Shown: positions 6,026 through 14,101 of the stretch, piece by piece
Position numbering within the stretch: position 1 is the first letter of the stretch
Layout of the letters: every line of letters starts with the position of its first letter
NCBI GenBank assembly: GCA_012797975.1
Contig: JAAZOD010000033.1
Coordinates: 1 to 36,485, forward strand
Reading direction: 5' to 3'
Source: Pelolinea sp.
GTDB lineage: Bacteria > Chloroflexota > Anaerolineae > Anaerolineales > Anaerolineaceae
DNA length: 36,485 nucleotides
The notes under the pieces: generated by a model
What the model was told of the DNA's origin: nothing
The model's database searches: none
Seen by the model: the letters and a program-made list of their open reading frames with translations, nothing else
Translations under genes and position numbers: made by a program

Positions 6026-7510
6026 ATGAGCGATTCAATAATCAATATTATTCTCAATACTGTCAAAAAAGGCGGCGGAGACAAGGAAACCTTAACCGGT
6101 CTCAAGAAATTATCGGCCGGCGTGAAAGAGTTCACTGGATTCAACATTGGTGCCGTCACTTCCATCGGTGCTGTGTCGATGGCAATGGGCAAACTGATAA
6201 CCTATACCCGGCAATCCATAGATGCCACAATTGAGCATAACTATGCAGCGATGGAAAATGCACGTGTCACTGGCAACCAAGTGGAACAGATGTCTCGCCT
6301 GATGGAGGTTGCCGATGACGCTTTTGTTCCCATTGATCAGCTTACAAAAGGACTAAAAACCGCCACTACCGATGGAATCGATACCTCGATTGCTGGAATT
6401 TTGAGATTGTCCGAGCAGTATCGGGCGCTTCCAGATGCTACAGAAAAAGCGCAGTTCGTCACCGAGACCTTCGGAAAGAAAAACGAAGCGATGGCGAAGC
6501 TACTGGCCCTTGGGCGGGACGAGATCGTCAAACGCATGGGGGCTGTAAGCAATTCCTTGGTGGTCGATGAAGAAGCGGCCAAGATGACCACCGAGTATAA
6601 AGAATCATTGGATTATTTGCAGGATTCGCTGGCGGGAGTTGGTTACAAGGTCAGTAAAGAAGTAATGCCCTTTATCTCGGACCTGAATACGGTTATGGGA
6701 TACCTGATCGATAAGGCTTCCCAGCAGCAGGGCTCTTTTGGAACGCTTGGACGGGTGTTGTTTGATGTTGCTTCTGGCCCATTTGGCTTATTGATCGAAT
6801 CGAACAGACTGGCAATTGAAGGGATTGGCAACTGGGCTGACAAGATCCGCGGGGATGGAATTCCGGCTGCTGAAGACCTGGGTAAGGAAGTTGGTGAGGA
6901 AAACCTTGCCGGCGACGTGAAACAGGTCACCCAGTATTTCAAGGATCTGACCAAGGAGATCATTTTCAATCACCTGGCTTCAAAGATGGATGCCGGCGCT
7001 CAGATGGAACTGGCACGGCAAATGGGATTGATCAACCGTGAGACTTATGACACGTTGAACTCGCTGGACGCGTTGAATGCAAAATATGATACCAACGGCG
7101 ATGGGGTACTGCAGCTCACTGAAAAAACGAAGGAATACAACGCTGAGCTGGCGCAGATCAAGGGATACCAGGACTCGCTGGTGGATAAGACCATCGAATA
7201 TGTGATCCATATTTCAGAAATCCGGGATTCGAATGTTTCCACAGTTGGCTTGAACGGGCAAGGTCCGCACAATGCGTATATTGGAATGGCATCTGAGAAC
7301 CGAGCGGTTGGCGGTCCGGTGCAGGCAGGGCATCCTTACTGGGTGGGTGAGGAAGGTCCGGAGCCATTCATCCCGGCGGTGAATGGAACGATCATCCCGC
7401 ATGATCAGGCGTTTGGAAATGTGACGATCAATATCAACGGGGCTGGTGATCCCAAGGCGGTGGCACGTGAAGTGATGCGCGAGATGAAACTGCAGGGAGT
7501 TGGCAGGTAA
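6026..7510 (+). CDS. tail tape measure protein
   Basis: A 494-residue protein following the frameshifted chaperones, with a Gly/Ala-rich hydrophobic N-terminal segment (GFNIGAVTSIGAVSMAMGKL), long helices and a C-terminal VGEEGPEPFIP motif common in tape measure proteins. At about 1.5 angstrom per residue it predicts a tail near 75 nm. A canonical EF-hand loop, DTNGDGVLQLTE, lies at residues 355-366. The product would set tail length and be ejected with DNA. Confidence 0.8.
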   Translation: MSDSIINIILNTVKKGGGDKETLTGLKKLSAGVKEFTGFNIGAVTSIGAVSMAMGKLITYTRQSIDATIEHNYAAMENARVTGNQVEQMSRLMEVADDAFVPIDQLTKGLKTATTDGIDTSIAGILRLSEQYRALPDATEKAQFVTETFGKKNEAMAKLLALGRDEIVKRMGAVSNSLVVDEEAAKMTTEYKESLDYLQDSLAGVGYKVSKEVMPFISDLNTVMGYLIDKASQQQGSFGTLGRVLFDVASGPFGLLIESNRLAIEGIGNWADKIRGDGIPAAEDLGKEVGEENLAGDVKQVTQYFKDLTKEIIFNHLASKMDAGAQMELARQMGLINRETYDTLNSLDALNAKYDTNGDGVLQLTEKTKEYNAELAQIKGYQDSLVDKTIEYVIHISEIRDSNVSTVGLNGQGPHNAYIGMASENRAVGGPVQAGHPYWVGEEGPEPFIPAVNGTIIPHDQAFGNVTININGAGDPKAVAREVMREMKLQGVGR

Positions 7511-9513
7511 TGGAAACGATCGATCTTCAGATCCTATTAAATGGTGTGGATATCACGAGCCATGTTGATCTGAGCGTGCAAGCTCCGTCGATCATAAGCG
7601 CAATTGATGAGGAGCTGGATACGATCACGCTGATTGTCCAGGACGGCGATAGCCTGGGCATCAAAGGCTGGCAGGAACTGGTGATCAAGGATGGCGCGAC
7701 GGCTATCTTTGGCGGGTATGTTTTGACCATTGAAAAAAAACCGGGAGCTGACTTTACAAAAAACGATTACTCCATCAGTGCATCGGATTATGGTGCTTAC
7801 CTGGAAAAGGTACAGGTTCAGGATGTTTTTGAGAATCAAACAGATGCACAGATCCTTGGAAGTATCTTTTCCGGGTCTGCAGATTTGGCTGGTTTTGATG
7901 GGTCCACTTACGTGGTGCCGATCCGGACCATTCCGCGGGTGGTGTTCAACCGCAAGAGCGTGCGAGAGGTCATCAACTGGCTGTGCGAACAAAGCGGCGG
8001 CCACTGGTATGTGGACGAGAACAAAAGACTGCATTACTGGGCGGATGTTGAATACCGCGCCAACTTTGATGTGACTCACGATCCAACGGATGCTACCAAG
8101 CAAACTGTGGAAAACGTGAGGGTAAATGGGGATGCCTCCGGAGTGGTGAACGTGGTGGAAGTGGTTGGCGGGAATGCTCTGGGTGGAGATGATACCTTCA
8201 TTTACACGCAGGGGCTGTTATCCGAGATCCTCAACCTGGGAAAAAAAATATCACCTAAAGTTGGTGAATCACGGATCATCGTGCGCCGAAATGAAGGCGG
8301 CGCGACTACCAACCTGCTGGTGAATCCGTCCTTTGAGGTCAACATCACGGATGGGTGGACACAATACCAGGCGGGCAGCGGGGCAGCCTGGGCACAGGAT
8401 GCCGCCAAATACAACCAGGGAACGAAATCAGCAAAGATCACAGCAGGCACAGCCATGGCTTGTTTGCACAGCGCAAACATCACTGTGAACCCGGGCGAAC
8501 CGCTCACAGTACAGGTGATGAGCTGGTGCTCGGTGCTGGGTAAAGCGTCGATCGTGATCTATGATGTGACCGGTGCAGTGGTGTTGGTTGAGACTCTGAG
8601 CAGAAAAACCAGCGCATGGGAAAGACTGACTGCCACTTATATCAATACTTCCGGCGCAGCGATGACCCTGCGGGTTGAGCTGCGGAATAATGCGACAGAC
8701 AGTTCCACGATCACCTATTTTGATGCAGCCCAGGCTGAAAAACTGGCTTACCCGAGTGCATACTGTGATGGCTCTCTTGGAACAGGATATTCCTGGAGTG
8801 GGACCGCGAATAATTCAACCAGCGCACGGGTGAACATGCCGGTTTGGGTGACTTTGACAGTAAAAACGGGAAATATCGATACCCTGGGAGCCCGGAACGA
8901 GGTGCTTTATTTTGACAGTGATGGAAAACTGGAGCAGGAAACTAACTGGCCAACCATTGCCAACGGCATCGAAGTGGACGGGCAGGAAGAAATCCCGGTG
9001 CGGGCCGTTGTTAGAAATTATGCAAGTTATGCGTTTTACGGGAAGTGGTTCAAAGCAGTGATCAATGACAGCGCGATCATCGATTCAAGGGTGGCAAGGA
9101 TCCGAGGATCCACAGTGCTGGCGGAGAACTCTTACGAGACCGAGACCGTGAGTTATGACGTGCGGGTGCCGGGATTGAAAGCCGGGCAGACCCAAAACAT
9201 CCATCTTCCTCACCGCGGGGTGGATGGTGATTACCTGATCAAACGGGTGACAACAAACATCGGAATTGGCGGGCAGATCGTAAGTTCAGTGGAGCTGGGA
9301 GCGGTGGATCAATCGCTGGTTGGGCTGCTGTTGCTGCTGAAACGCTCCAGCGCTGGAGAATTTGATCTGACCAACGATGAGATCATGGACAATATTTTGG
9401 ATTTTGCAGATTCCACCACAATCACCGATAGCGGGGCAACTGTGGTCGGCACAGATGGCCCCTATCTCTGGGATGTGGCCAAGTGGGATTACGCGAAATA
9501 TGGAAGCGAGTAA
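7510..9513 (+). CDS. tail tip / distal tail protein with inserted carbohydrate-binding module
   Basis: A 667-residue protein overlapping the tape measure stop (TAATG). The N-terminal 250 residues look like baseplate hub or tail-tip domains (RKSVREVINWLCEQSGGHWYV). From about residue 268 a segment beginning NLLVNPSFE, with alternating beta strands to about residue 420, has the look of a CBM4/9-type carbohydrate-binding module, then the hub-like fold resumes (DGDYLIKRVTTNIGIG). It probably forms the tail tip and touches host surface glycans. Confidence 0.65.
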   Translation: METIDLQILLNGVDITSHVDLSVQAPSIISAIDEELDTITLIVQDGDSLGIKGWQELVIKDGATAIFGGYVLTIEKKPGADFTKNDYSISASDYGAYLEKVQVQDVFENQTDAQILGSIFSGSADLAGFDGSTYVVPIRTIPRVVFNRKSVREVINWLCEQSGGHWYVDENKRLHYWADVEYRANFDVTHDPTDATKQTVENVRVNGDASGVVNVVEVVGGNALGGDDTFIYTQGLLSEILNLGKKISPKVGESRIIVRRNEGGATTNLLVNPSFEVNITDGWTQYQAGSGAAWAQDAAKYNQGTKSAKITAGTAMACLHSANITVNPGEPLTVQVMSWCSVLGKASIVIYDVTGAVVLVETLSRKTSAWERLTATYINTSGAAMTLRVELRNNATDSSTITYFDAAQAEKLAYPSAYCDGSLGTGYSWSGTANNSTSARVNMPVWVTLTVKTGNIDTLGARNEVLYFDSDGKLEQETNWPTIANGIEVDGQEEIPVRAVVRNYASYAFYGKWFKAVINDSAIIDSRVARIRGSTVLAENSYETETVSYDVRVPGLKAGQTQNIHLPHRGVDGDYLIKRVTTNIGIGGQIVSSVELGAVDQSLVGLLLLLKRSSAGEFDLTNDEIMDNILDFADSTTITDSGATVVGTDGPYLWDVAKWDYAKYGSE

Positions 9514-9515
9514 AG

Positions 9516-10046
9516 ATGATCACTATTGAAAATAAGGTCCACGTTCAAGGAATTGTGCAATTAAGCACATTCACTCCCGGGGTAATTCCGCTTTTGATCG
9601 GACAGGGATTGAGTTTGCCTGAGGCTATCCGGATGGCGCGAGGGCTGGGCTACCAACGGAATCACATTGAAGTACCTAACCTGGTGACAACGGTTGGGAA
9701 GCAGTTCATCTCCAGGAGAATTACCGGGGAAGAAACGGTTGCGTTGAAATATATGGCAATTGGAACCGGCACCACTGCGCCGGCAGTAACTGACACTAAA
9801 CTCGTGACTGAAAGCATGCGAAAACTTCTAACTGAGTGCGTCCAGGGCGACAACTTTTTTTATTCCTCCGCCTTCCTGCTTGCCAGTGAATGCGCGATCC
9901 ATATCAAAGAAGGCGGGTTATTTGGGGGATCAACCGCTTTAGCAGCTGCGGATTCCGGCTGGTTGTTATGCAGGTTTTTACTGGATTTTGATAATTCGTC
10001 AGATCCTCAGGATGTAACAATTCAACACACCGGGGAGGTGTCTTAA
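9516..10046 (+). CDS. phage tail protein
   Basis: A 176-residue protein from ATG 9516; an upstream in-frame GTG overlaps the previous gene and is less likely. It contains the motif MAIGTGTTAPAVTDTKLVTE, seen in many tail-fibre associated proteins. It follows the tail-tip gene and overlaps the next ATG (TAATG). Receptor-binding or fibre-attachment role is inferred. Confidence 0.5.
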   Translation: MITIENKVHVQGIVQLSTFTPGVIPLLIGQGLSLPEAIRMARGLGYQRNHIEVPNLVTTVGKQFISRRITGEETVALKYMAIGTGTTAPAVTDTKLVTESMRKLLTECVQGDNFFYSSAFLLASECAIHIKEGGLFGGSTALAAADSGWLLCRFLLDFDNSSDPQDVTIQHTGEVS

Positions 10047-10723
10047 TGACCATTCCAATTTCACCAAATGTTGAGATCAAGAGCTCCGAAGTCAAAGGAC
10101 TGGTGGGGCTATCCAACTCATCTGCCTATCTCACGCCGACAACGAGTTACCAGGAGCTGGTGGCCGCGCCGGCAAGCGGGGTGCGCAGGGTGAGCCAGAT
10201 CGTGCTGAAAAATGTCGATGAAAGTGTTGCCACTGTTTTTTACCTGAAACTGGTCAAGAGCGGCACGGATTATATCGTGGTACAGATCGAACTGGCTCCA
10301 TACGAAAAACTGGTGCTTGATTTCCCGTGGATCCTGGATACCAATTCTTCTCTGCAGGCAAAGGTAGCGGCAACGTGCAGCGGGCTGATCGTTGCCAGCT
10401 TTGTAACCTGGCTTGGGGGACAGGAAGTGGCGAATTTCACCGGGACGAGCTGGGCTGACCTGCTGACCGTCCCGGGTGGTTCTACTTATGCTACTTTGGG
10501 GCTCGCGGTCGCAAATACCTATACTGTCACTGAAACTGTAAGCATCCAGGTGATCAATGACAGTTCAACGCAGATGTTTAGGGACAGCAAGACATTGGGA
10601 CCGGGTACGGTTTGGTTCCTTGAATTGAACCTGTTGATGGGTGCCGGGTGGAAGATCCAGGTCAAACATGGAGCTTCAAGTTATACCGGAAGCGCTTTGG
10701 TAAGTTGGATGGAGGTTCCATAA
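10046..10723 (+). CDS. tail-tip/fibre beta protein with duplicated domain
   Basis: A 225-residue, strand-rich protein. It seems to hold two related halves of about 90 residues: one starting at YQELVAAPASGVRRVSQIVLKN, one at WADLLTVPGGSTYATLGLAVAN, each ending in a similar strand (IVASFVTWL; SALVSWMEV). Its place between tail-tip genes and the lysin suggests a structural fibre or decoration protein. No named family recognised. Confidence 0.5.
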   Translation: MTIPISPNVEIKSSEVKGLVGLSNSSAYLTPTTSYQELVAAPASGVRRVSQIVLKNVDESVATVFYLKLVKSGTDYIVVQIELAPYEKLVLDFPWILDTNSSLQAKVAATCSGLIVASFVTWLGGQEVANFTGTSWADLLTVPGGSTYATLGLAVANTYTVTETVSIQVINDSSTQMFRDSKTLGPGTVWFLELNLLMGAGWKIQVKHGASSYTGSALVSWMEVP

Positions 10724-11493
10724 TGGTTAATGCTCTTTACTACGATCCAGTTTTCTTTGATGCCAGCTGGGGATTACATCACCTGGTGAGAATGGTCAGG
10801 AATGTGATCGCCAGGTTGATCCTGAGGATTGTTGGGGCTTCATATTCAGGAAGAACCCAGCTCGCCAGGCATTTTACAAAGGTTATTGATATCACAATTA
10901 CTCCAAAGGCAATTGCGGTCGAGGCAATTTGGACTGGGTATAGATCTGGAGCTAGTCAAACTGTTACGATAAACATCCCTGCAGTAGCAAATCCTTATGT
11001 GGTGGTCTGTTCAGTGATGGAAACGACTGCCTCTGCCAGTTTTAGTGCTACGTTGAACGGTGCGGCAATGACGGAACTCACTGGCGCCTTGGCTAATCGG
11101 GCAGTGAAAATATTTGGTCTTATTCCAGGCACTACAGGACCCCAAGATGTTGTGGTTACAAGTGGGGACGTGAAAACACACAGAGTTTCGGTTTACCTTC
11201 TTTCCGGAGTCAACCAGACCACACCGACTTTGGATGCGAAAACCGCCACATCAAATGGAGCGACGAGTCTTACCACTCCATCGATGTCTGCTTCCCAGCT
11301 TGGTTTGATTGTTGATTGTGCAAGTTTCGTGTCAGGAACAGTGTCCTCGTCCAGCGGGCAAACTGAAACTACAGTAAATTCCATTAAACATTCCGGGACT
11401 TTGATTCCGCCAGCGACTTCAACGACTACAACCTGGGGTACAACGTCCTCGAGCGCCGGAAGAATATGCGCTGTTAGTTTGAACCCGGCATAA
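10723..11493 (+). CDS. tail fibre-like protein
   Basis: A 256-residue protein from ATG 10723, overlapping the upstream stop. The first 50 residues are basic and hydrophobic (LHHLVRMVRNVIARLILRIVGASYSG); the rest is Ser/Thr/Ala-rich and strand-forming (TTSASSTTTTWGTTSSS-like composition) with NPYVVVCSVME. It resembles glycine/serine-rich virion surface proteins. Function inferred from context. Confidence 0.45.
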   Translation: MVNALYYDPVFFDASWGLHHLVRMVRNVIARLILRIVGASYSGRTQLARHFTKVIDITITPKAIAVEAIWTGYRSGASQTVTINIPAVANPYVVVCSVMETTASASFSATLNGAAMTELTGALANRAVKIFGLIPGTTGPQDVVVTSGDVKTHRVSVYLLSGVNQTTPTLDAKTATSNGATSLTTPSMSASQLGLIVDCASFVSGTVSSSSGQTETTVNSIKHSGTLIPPATSTTTTWGTTSSSAGRICAVSLNPA

Positions 11494-11510
11494 AAAAGGA
11501 CATCTTAATA

Positions 11511-12521
11511 ATGTTGAAATTTTCTGAGTTTCCTGTAAGAATCATCGATGTTTCCCAGTTCAATGACAACGCGGAGACGGATTATAAACCCACTTTCGAG
11601 AAGTTGATCGCTGAAGGTTTCCGCGGGGTGGGTATCCGGGTGGGGTACGGCATCGTCGAGGACCGCATGTTCAGGTGGTACTGGGAAAAGGCGAAGGGGA
11701 AGATGGATCGCGCGCCTTATTTCTATTTTGATTTTTATTCCCACAAAGGCACGGGGATGAGGATTGAGGATTGGGCGATCGAGCAGGCAGCTTTTTGCGC
11801 GAACCTGCTGCGGGCGGATCCAGGGGAAATGAAGTTAAAGATCGATTGCGAGCCTTCCATTTTTGACAAGATCACACTTGTGAATGCCTCGGAATACGCA
11901 CGCGGGGTGAAGGCGTTCATCATGGAGTATTTCCGGCTGACCGGTGTGTGGATCGAAATTTACTGCTCGCCAGGGTTGCTGTGGGTTTTCGGAGATTGGT
12001 TCAAGGATCTTGATCTGTGGCTGGCATGGTACAACCGGTTGATCACCTGGAAGGATATTCTCAACAAGGTGGCAAGTTACAAATGGCGCGGGCAGGTGCG
12101 AATCTGGCAGTATGCCAGCGATGGGGATATCAACAATGACGGCATCGCGGACGGACTGCAGCTTGGATTGGAATCCAAGTTCCTGGATTTGAATGTTTTT
12201 CTTGGAACAGAAGAGGATTATTCAGTCTACTGCGGTGGTACGCAGGTGGTTGAACATCCAGCCAGCGAAGATCCGGAAGATGAAACTCAAGCAATTCCTG
12301 CCGGAAATACACGGGAGATCGCGGTCAAAAAGGTGGCCAGTGTGGTGAACATGCGTGCTGCTCCGATGGCTGGGCCGTCGGTACCGATCTTTAAGGCTCT
12401 GCCAGTGGGGACCACGGTGGAATGCTTGGAACGAATTCAAAGACCGGGCGAGATCTGGTGGCGAATCGGTCAGGGTCAATATTGTGCAGAGCTGTATAAC
12501 GGTATGACATTCCTAAAATGA
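11511..12521 (+). CDS. GH25 muramidase endolysin with C-terminal SH3-like domain
   Basis: A 336-residue protein. Residues 10-230 have the GH25 lysozyme pattern: DVSQFN with Asp13, YFYFDFYSHKG, and KIDCEP with Asp112 and Glu114, the expected catalytic positions. It would cut N-acetylmuramic acid linkages in peptidoglycan. After a linker, residues about 270-336 form a bacterial SH3-like domain (VNMRAAPMAGPSVP...WWRIGQGQYC) for wall binding. No signal peptide is visible, so export would depend on the holin at 27665, far away on the map. A calcium-loop-like stretch, DGDINNDGIADG, lies near residue 205. Confidence 0.85.
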   Translation: MLKFSEFPVRIIDVSQFNDNAETDYKPTFEKLIAEGFRGVGIRVGYGIVEDRMFRWYWEKAKGKMDRAPYFYFDFYSHKGTGMRIEDWAIEQAAFCANLLRADPGEMKLKIDCEPSIFDKITLVNASEYARGVKAFIMEYFRLTGVWIEIYCSPGLLWVFGDWFKDLDLWLAWYNRLITWKDILNKVASYKWRGQVRIWQYASDGDINNDGIADGLQLGLESKFLDLNVFLGTEEDYSVYCGGTQVVEHPASEDPEDETQAIPAGNTREIAVKKVASVVNMRAAPMAGPSVPIFKALPVGTTVECLERIQRPGEIWWRIGQGQYCAELYNGMTFLK

Positions 12522-12552
12522 ACTATGGTGTTTCCACAGAAACGGAGAGCTC

Positions 12553-13419
12553 GTGACTAAAGGCAAGGCGAATCGTAAAGTTCAAGTGGTTGAAACGGAT
12601 ACGCACGGCGGATTCAGGCTGGCGCTGATGAATCCAGCTACGATCCTGTTCGATGAGGATGAGGTTGGGAACCTGGTGCCATGGCAGCCGGCAATGACCA
12701 AAAGCCAGGAGTATTTGTGGAAGTTCAGAAGTCAATGTATCAAGGATGCTTTCGAGATCGCGGACGGGTGCGAAATGCTGGTGCTGCACCTGGGTGATGC
12801 CTGCCAGGGAAATAAGTATCAGCAAGGCTGGGTGAGCACGCGGCTTTCAGACCAGGCGGTGATCGCTGATTACAATGCTCAACCGTGGTTCGAGTACAAG
12901 CATCTGACCCATTTTCGGCAGGTGATCGGCACCCAGGCGCATAACGCGGGCGAAGGCTCGCTGGAATTGATCCTGGTGAGATATCTGCAGGCAAGGTTCC
13001 CGAAGGTGGACACGCAACCGTTGTATCATGGCTTGCTGGAATTTGGGGGGGTGACAACAGATTACGCGCATCATGGTCCACATCCGGGCAGCAGGAACTG
13101 GCTGAAGGGGAATGTTGCGCGGTTCTACCTGCGGGATTTCATGCAGCGGGAGATCATGAACGGAAAGAAGCCGGCAGATCTGGTGCTGCGCGGGCATTAT
13201 CACATGCCGGTGTATGAACTGCTGGAAATGAAAGGGCACTCGAGTGAATTGATGGTGCTGCCGTCTTTCTCGATGTTCAATGATCATGCGACCCAGGCAA
13301 CGCAGAGCCAGAATGAGATCACGCACGGACTGGTAGTTTTTGTGTTTGAAGACGGTAAGATCGTCGAAACGCATCGAATGTATTCTGAATGCGATGTTCG
13401 AAGAGTGGAGGTGTTATGA
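12553..13419 (+). CDS. calcineurin-like metallophosphoesterase
   Basis: A 288-residue protein from GTG 12553 with GGAGAG upstream. The metal-binding series of the family is present: DTHGG (Asp16, His18), HLGDACQG (Asp82), GTQAHN, YAHHGPHPG and RGHYHMP. It could hydrolyse phosphate esters of nucleotides, nucleic acids or proteins. It sits at the end of the late operon after the lysin, overlapping a small DNA-binding gene. The substrate cannot be told from sequence. Confidence 0.75.
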   Translation: MTKGKANRKVQVVETDTHGGFRLALMNPATILFDEDEVGNLVPWQPAMTKSQEYLWKFRSQCIKDAFEIADGCEMLVLHLGDACQGNKYQQGWVSTRLSDQAVIADYNAQPWFEYKHLTHFRQVIGTQAHNAGEGSLELILVRYLQARFPKVDTQPLYHGLLEFGGVTTDYAHHGPHPGSRNWLKGNVARFYLRDFMQREIMNGKKPADLVLRGHYHMPVYELLEMKGHSSELMVLPSFSMFNDHATQATQSQNEITHGLVVFVFEDGKIVETHRMYSECDVRRVEVL

Positions 13420-13658
13420 ATGATCAAATTGCCGGTGAGATCAATGAGCTGCTGCAGGAGCTGGTGGCTGAGCGCGGGTTGAAGAAACCAGAACCTGGGG
13501 ATGTAACGGCTGAAATGATGGCCAAGGCGACCGGGTACAAACCGAAGTATTGCGCGCAGCTGCTGAGGGAAAAAGTACTGGCGGGTGTAGTGGAAAAGGT
13601 AAGGGTGCTTGGTCCAGACGGAAGCCCGATGACTGTTTACAGGAAGGTGAAGAAATGA
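13416..13658 (+). CDS. small winged-helix-like DNA-binding protein
   Basis: An 80-residue protein from ATG 13416, overlapping the previous stop. The order helix (INELLQELVAERG), helix-turn-helix (TAEMMAKATGYKPKYCAQLLREKV) and wing (VEKVRVLGPDGSPMTVYRKV) matches a minimal winged-helix domain. Last gene of the rightward late operon; it is followed by a hairpin at 13700. Confidence 0.6.
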   Translation: MNDQIAGEINELLQELVAERGLKKPEPGDVTAEMMAKATGYKPKYCAQLLREKVLAGVVEKVRVLGPDGSPMTVYRKVKK

Positions 13659-13699
13659 GAGTGTTTTAGCCTCATCTGCCATGTGTAGAAAGAGATCTT

Positions 13700-13720
13700 A
13701 CTCCGCCTGATCAGCGGAGT
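13700..13720 (+). terminator. hairpin at the end of the late operon
   Basis: ACTCCGC and GCGGAGT form a perfect 7-bp stem around the loop CTGATCA, 41 bases after the last late gene. Only a short T run follows (GTTTGC), so termination may be weak. Confidence 0.55.
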
Positions 13721-13757
13721 TTGCATATGAATGTATACAAAATTTAAGATTGTAGAC

Positions 13758-13786
13758 TGGAAATATCACATCCCGCGTTGTACAAT
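13758..13786 (+). promoter_or_regulatory. possible promoter for the tRNA-like gene
   Basis: TGGAAA (13758-13763), a 17-base spacer and TACAAT (13781-13786) place a start near 13793, just before the tRNA-like sequence at 13797. The -35 is weak. Confidence 0.4.
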
Positions 13787-13796
13787 ATTTCTATGT

Positions 13797-13866
13797 GGGC
13801 CAGGGATCTTCGGAAGTCAGTGTTACTCCCAATAATACTTTGCAGGTTCGACTCCTGCCTGGCCCG
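13797..13866 (+). tRNA. tRNA-like gene, anticodon CCC, with a shortened D-arm
   Basis: GGGCCAG (13797-13803) pairs with CTGGCCC (13859-13865), discriminator G. The anticodon arm is TGTTA / CTCCCAA / TAATA (13821-13837), a 7-base loop with U33 and anticodon CCC. The variable loop is CTTT. The T-arm is GCAGG / TTCGACT / CCTGC. Only 17 bases lie between acceptor and anticodon stems and no normal D-stem forms, so it is 70 nt rather than at least 73. CCA is not encoded; a T7 tract follows at 13870-13876. The acceptor and discriminator are not those of a normal tRNA-Gly. It may be a degenerate tRNA, a tRNA mimic, or a host tRNA end captured at the attachment site. Confidence 0.5.
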
Positions 13867-13878
13867 CTGTTTTTTTCC

Positions 13879-13907
13879 TTGAAAATTAATTGATTTTGTG
13901 CTATTAT
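13879..13907 (+). promoter_or_regulatory. promoter-like site for a small RNA
   Basis: TTGAAA (13879-13884), a 17-base spacer and TATTAT (13902-13907) predict initiation near 13914, exactly where the sequence complementary to the tRNA-like anticodon arm begins. Confidence 0.5.
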
Positions 13908-13913
13908 CTTTAT

Positions 13914-14000
13914 GGGAGTAACACTAACTGCAAAGTAAATTGACAAAAGGCTTCCCGCCCACTGTCAGCCCCGCCCCTGAGAAGGGGCGGCGTGCTTTAA
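13914..14000 (+). ncRNA. candidate small RNA complementary to the tRNA-like gene
   Basis: The predicted transcript begins GGGAGTAACACT. Including the preceding T (13913), 13 bases are the exact reverse complement of the anticodon-arm segment 13819-13831. Bases 13928-13936 (CTGCAAAGT) are the exact reverse complement of 13837-13845. It ends in a GC-rich hairpin at 13971-13990. The two complementary blocks are not in simple antisense order, so pairing would be pseudoknot-like or kissing, not one long duplex. Transcription is inferred. Confidence 0.4.
13971..13990 (+). terminator. GC-rich hairpin, probable terminator
   Basis: CCGCCCC and GGGGCGG form a 7-bp stem with loop TGAGAA, followed by CGTGCTTTAATT. 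It would end the candidate small RNA. Confidence 0.55.
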
Positions 14001-14048
14001 TTCTATAACTGTGAATCATAAGTCGAATTAAACACAACTTCTGGTTCA

Positions 14049-14101
14049 AATGAATACAAAATGGGCTTGTTTGTATTCATTGGTGAAAAGATGTATACAA
14101 A
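14049..14101. repeat. inverted and direct ATACAAA operator-like repeats
   Basis: AATGAATACAAA (14049-14060) is perfectly inverted at 14070-14081 with a 9-base spacer. A third copy, GATGTATACAAA, lies at 14090-14101, and a fourth, AATGTATACAAA, at 13730-13741. The spacing and inversion suggest binding sites for a dimeric protein, for example the recombinase, a directionality factor or a repressor. Confidence 0.6.

Noticed and set aside
13797-13866. Ordinary functional tRNA-Gly
   Set aside because: The D-arm is too short, and acceptor and discriminator identity elements do not fit tRNA-Gly; kept as tRNA-like.
13913-13936. Simple antisense of the tRNA-like gene
   Set aside because: The two complementary blocks are in the wrong order for one continuous antiparallel duplex.
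13730-14101. CRISPR array
   Set aside because: Only four short motif copies with uneven spacing and mixed orientation; no spacers of constant length and no cas genes.
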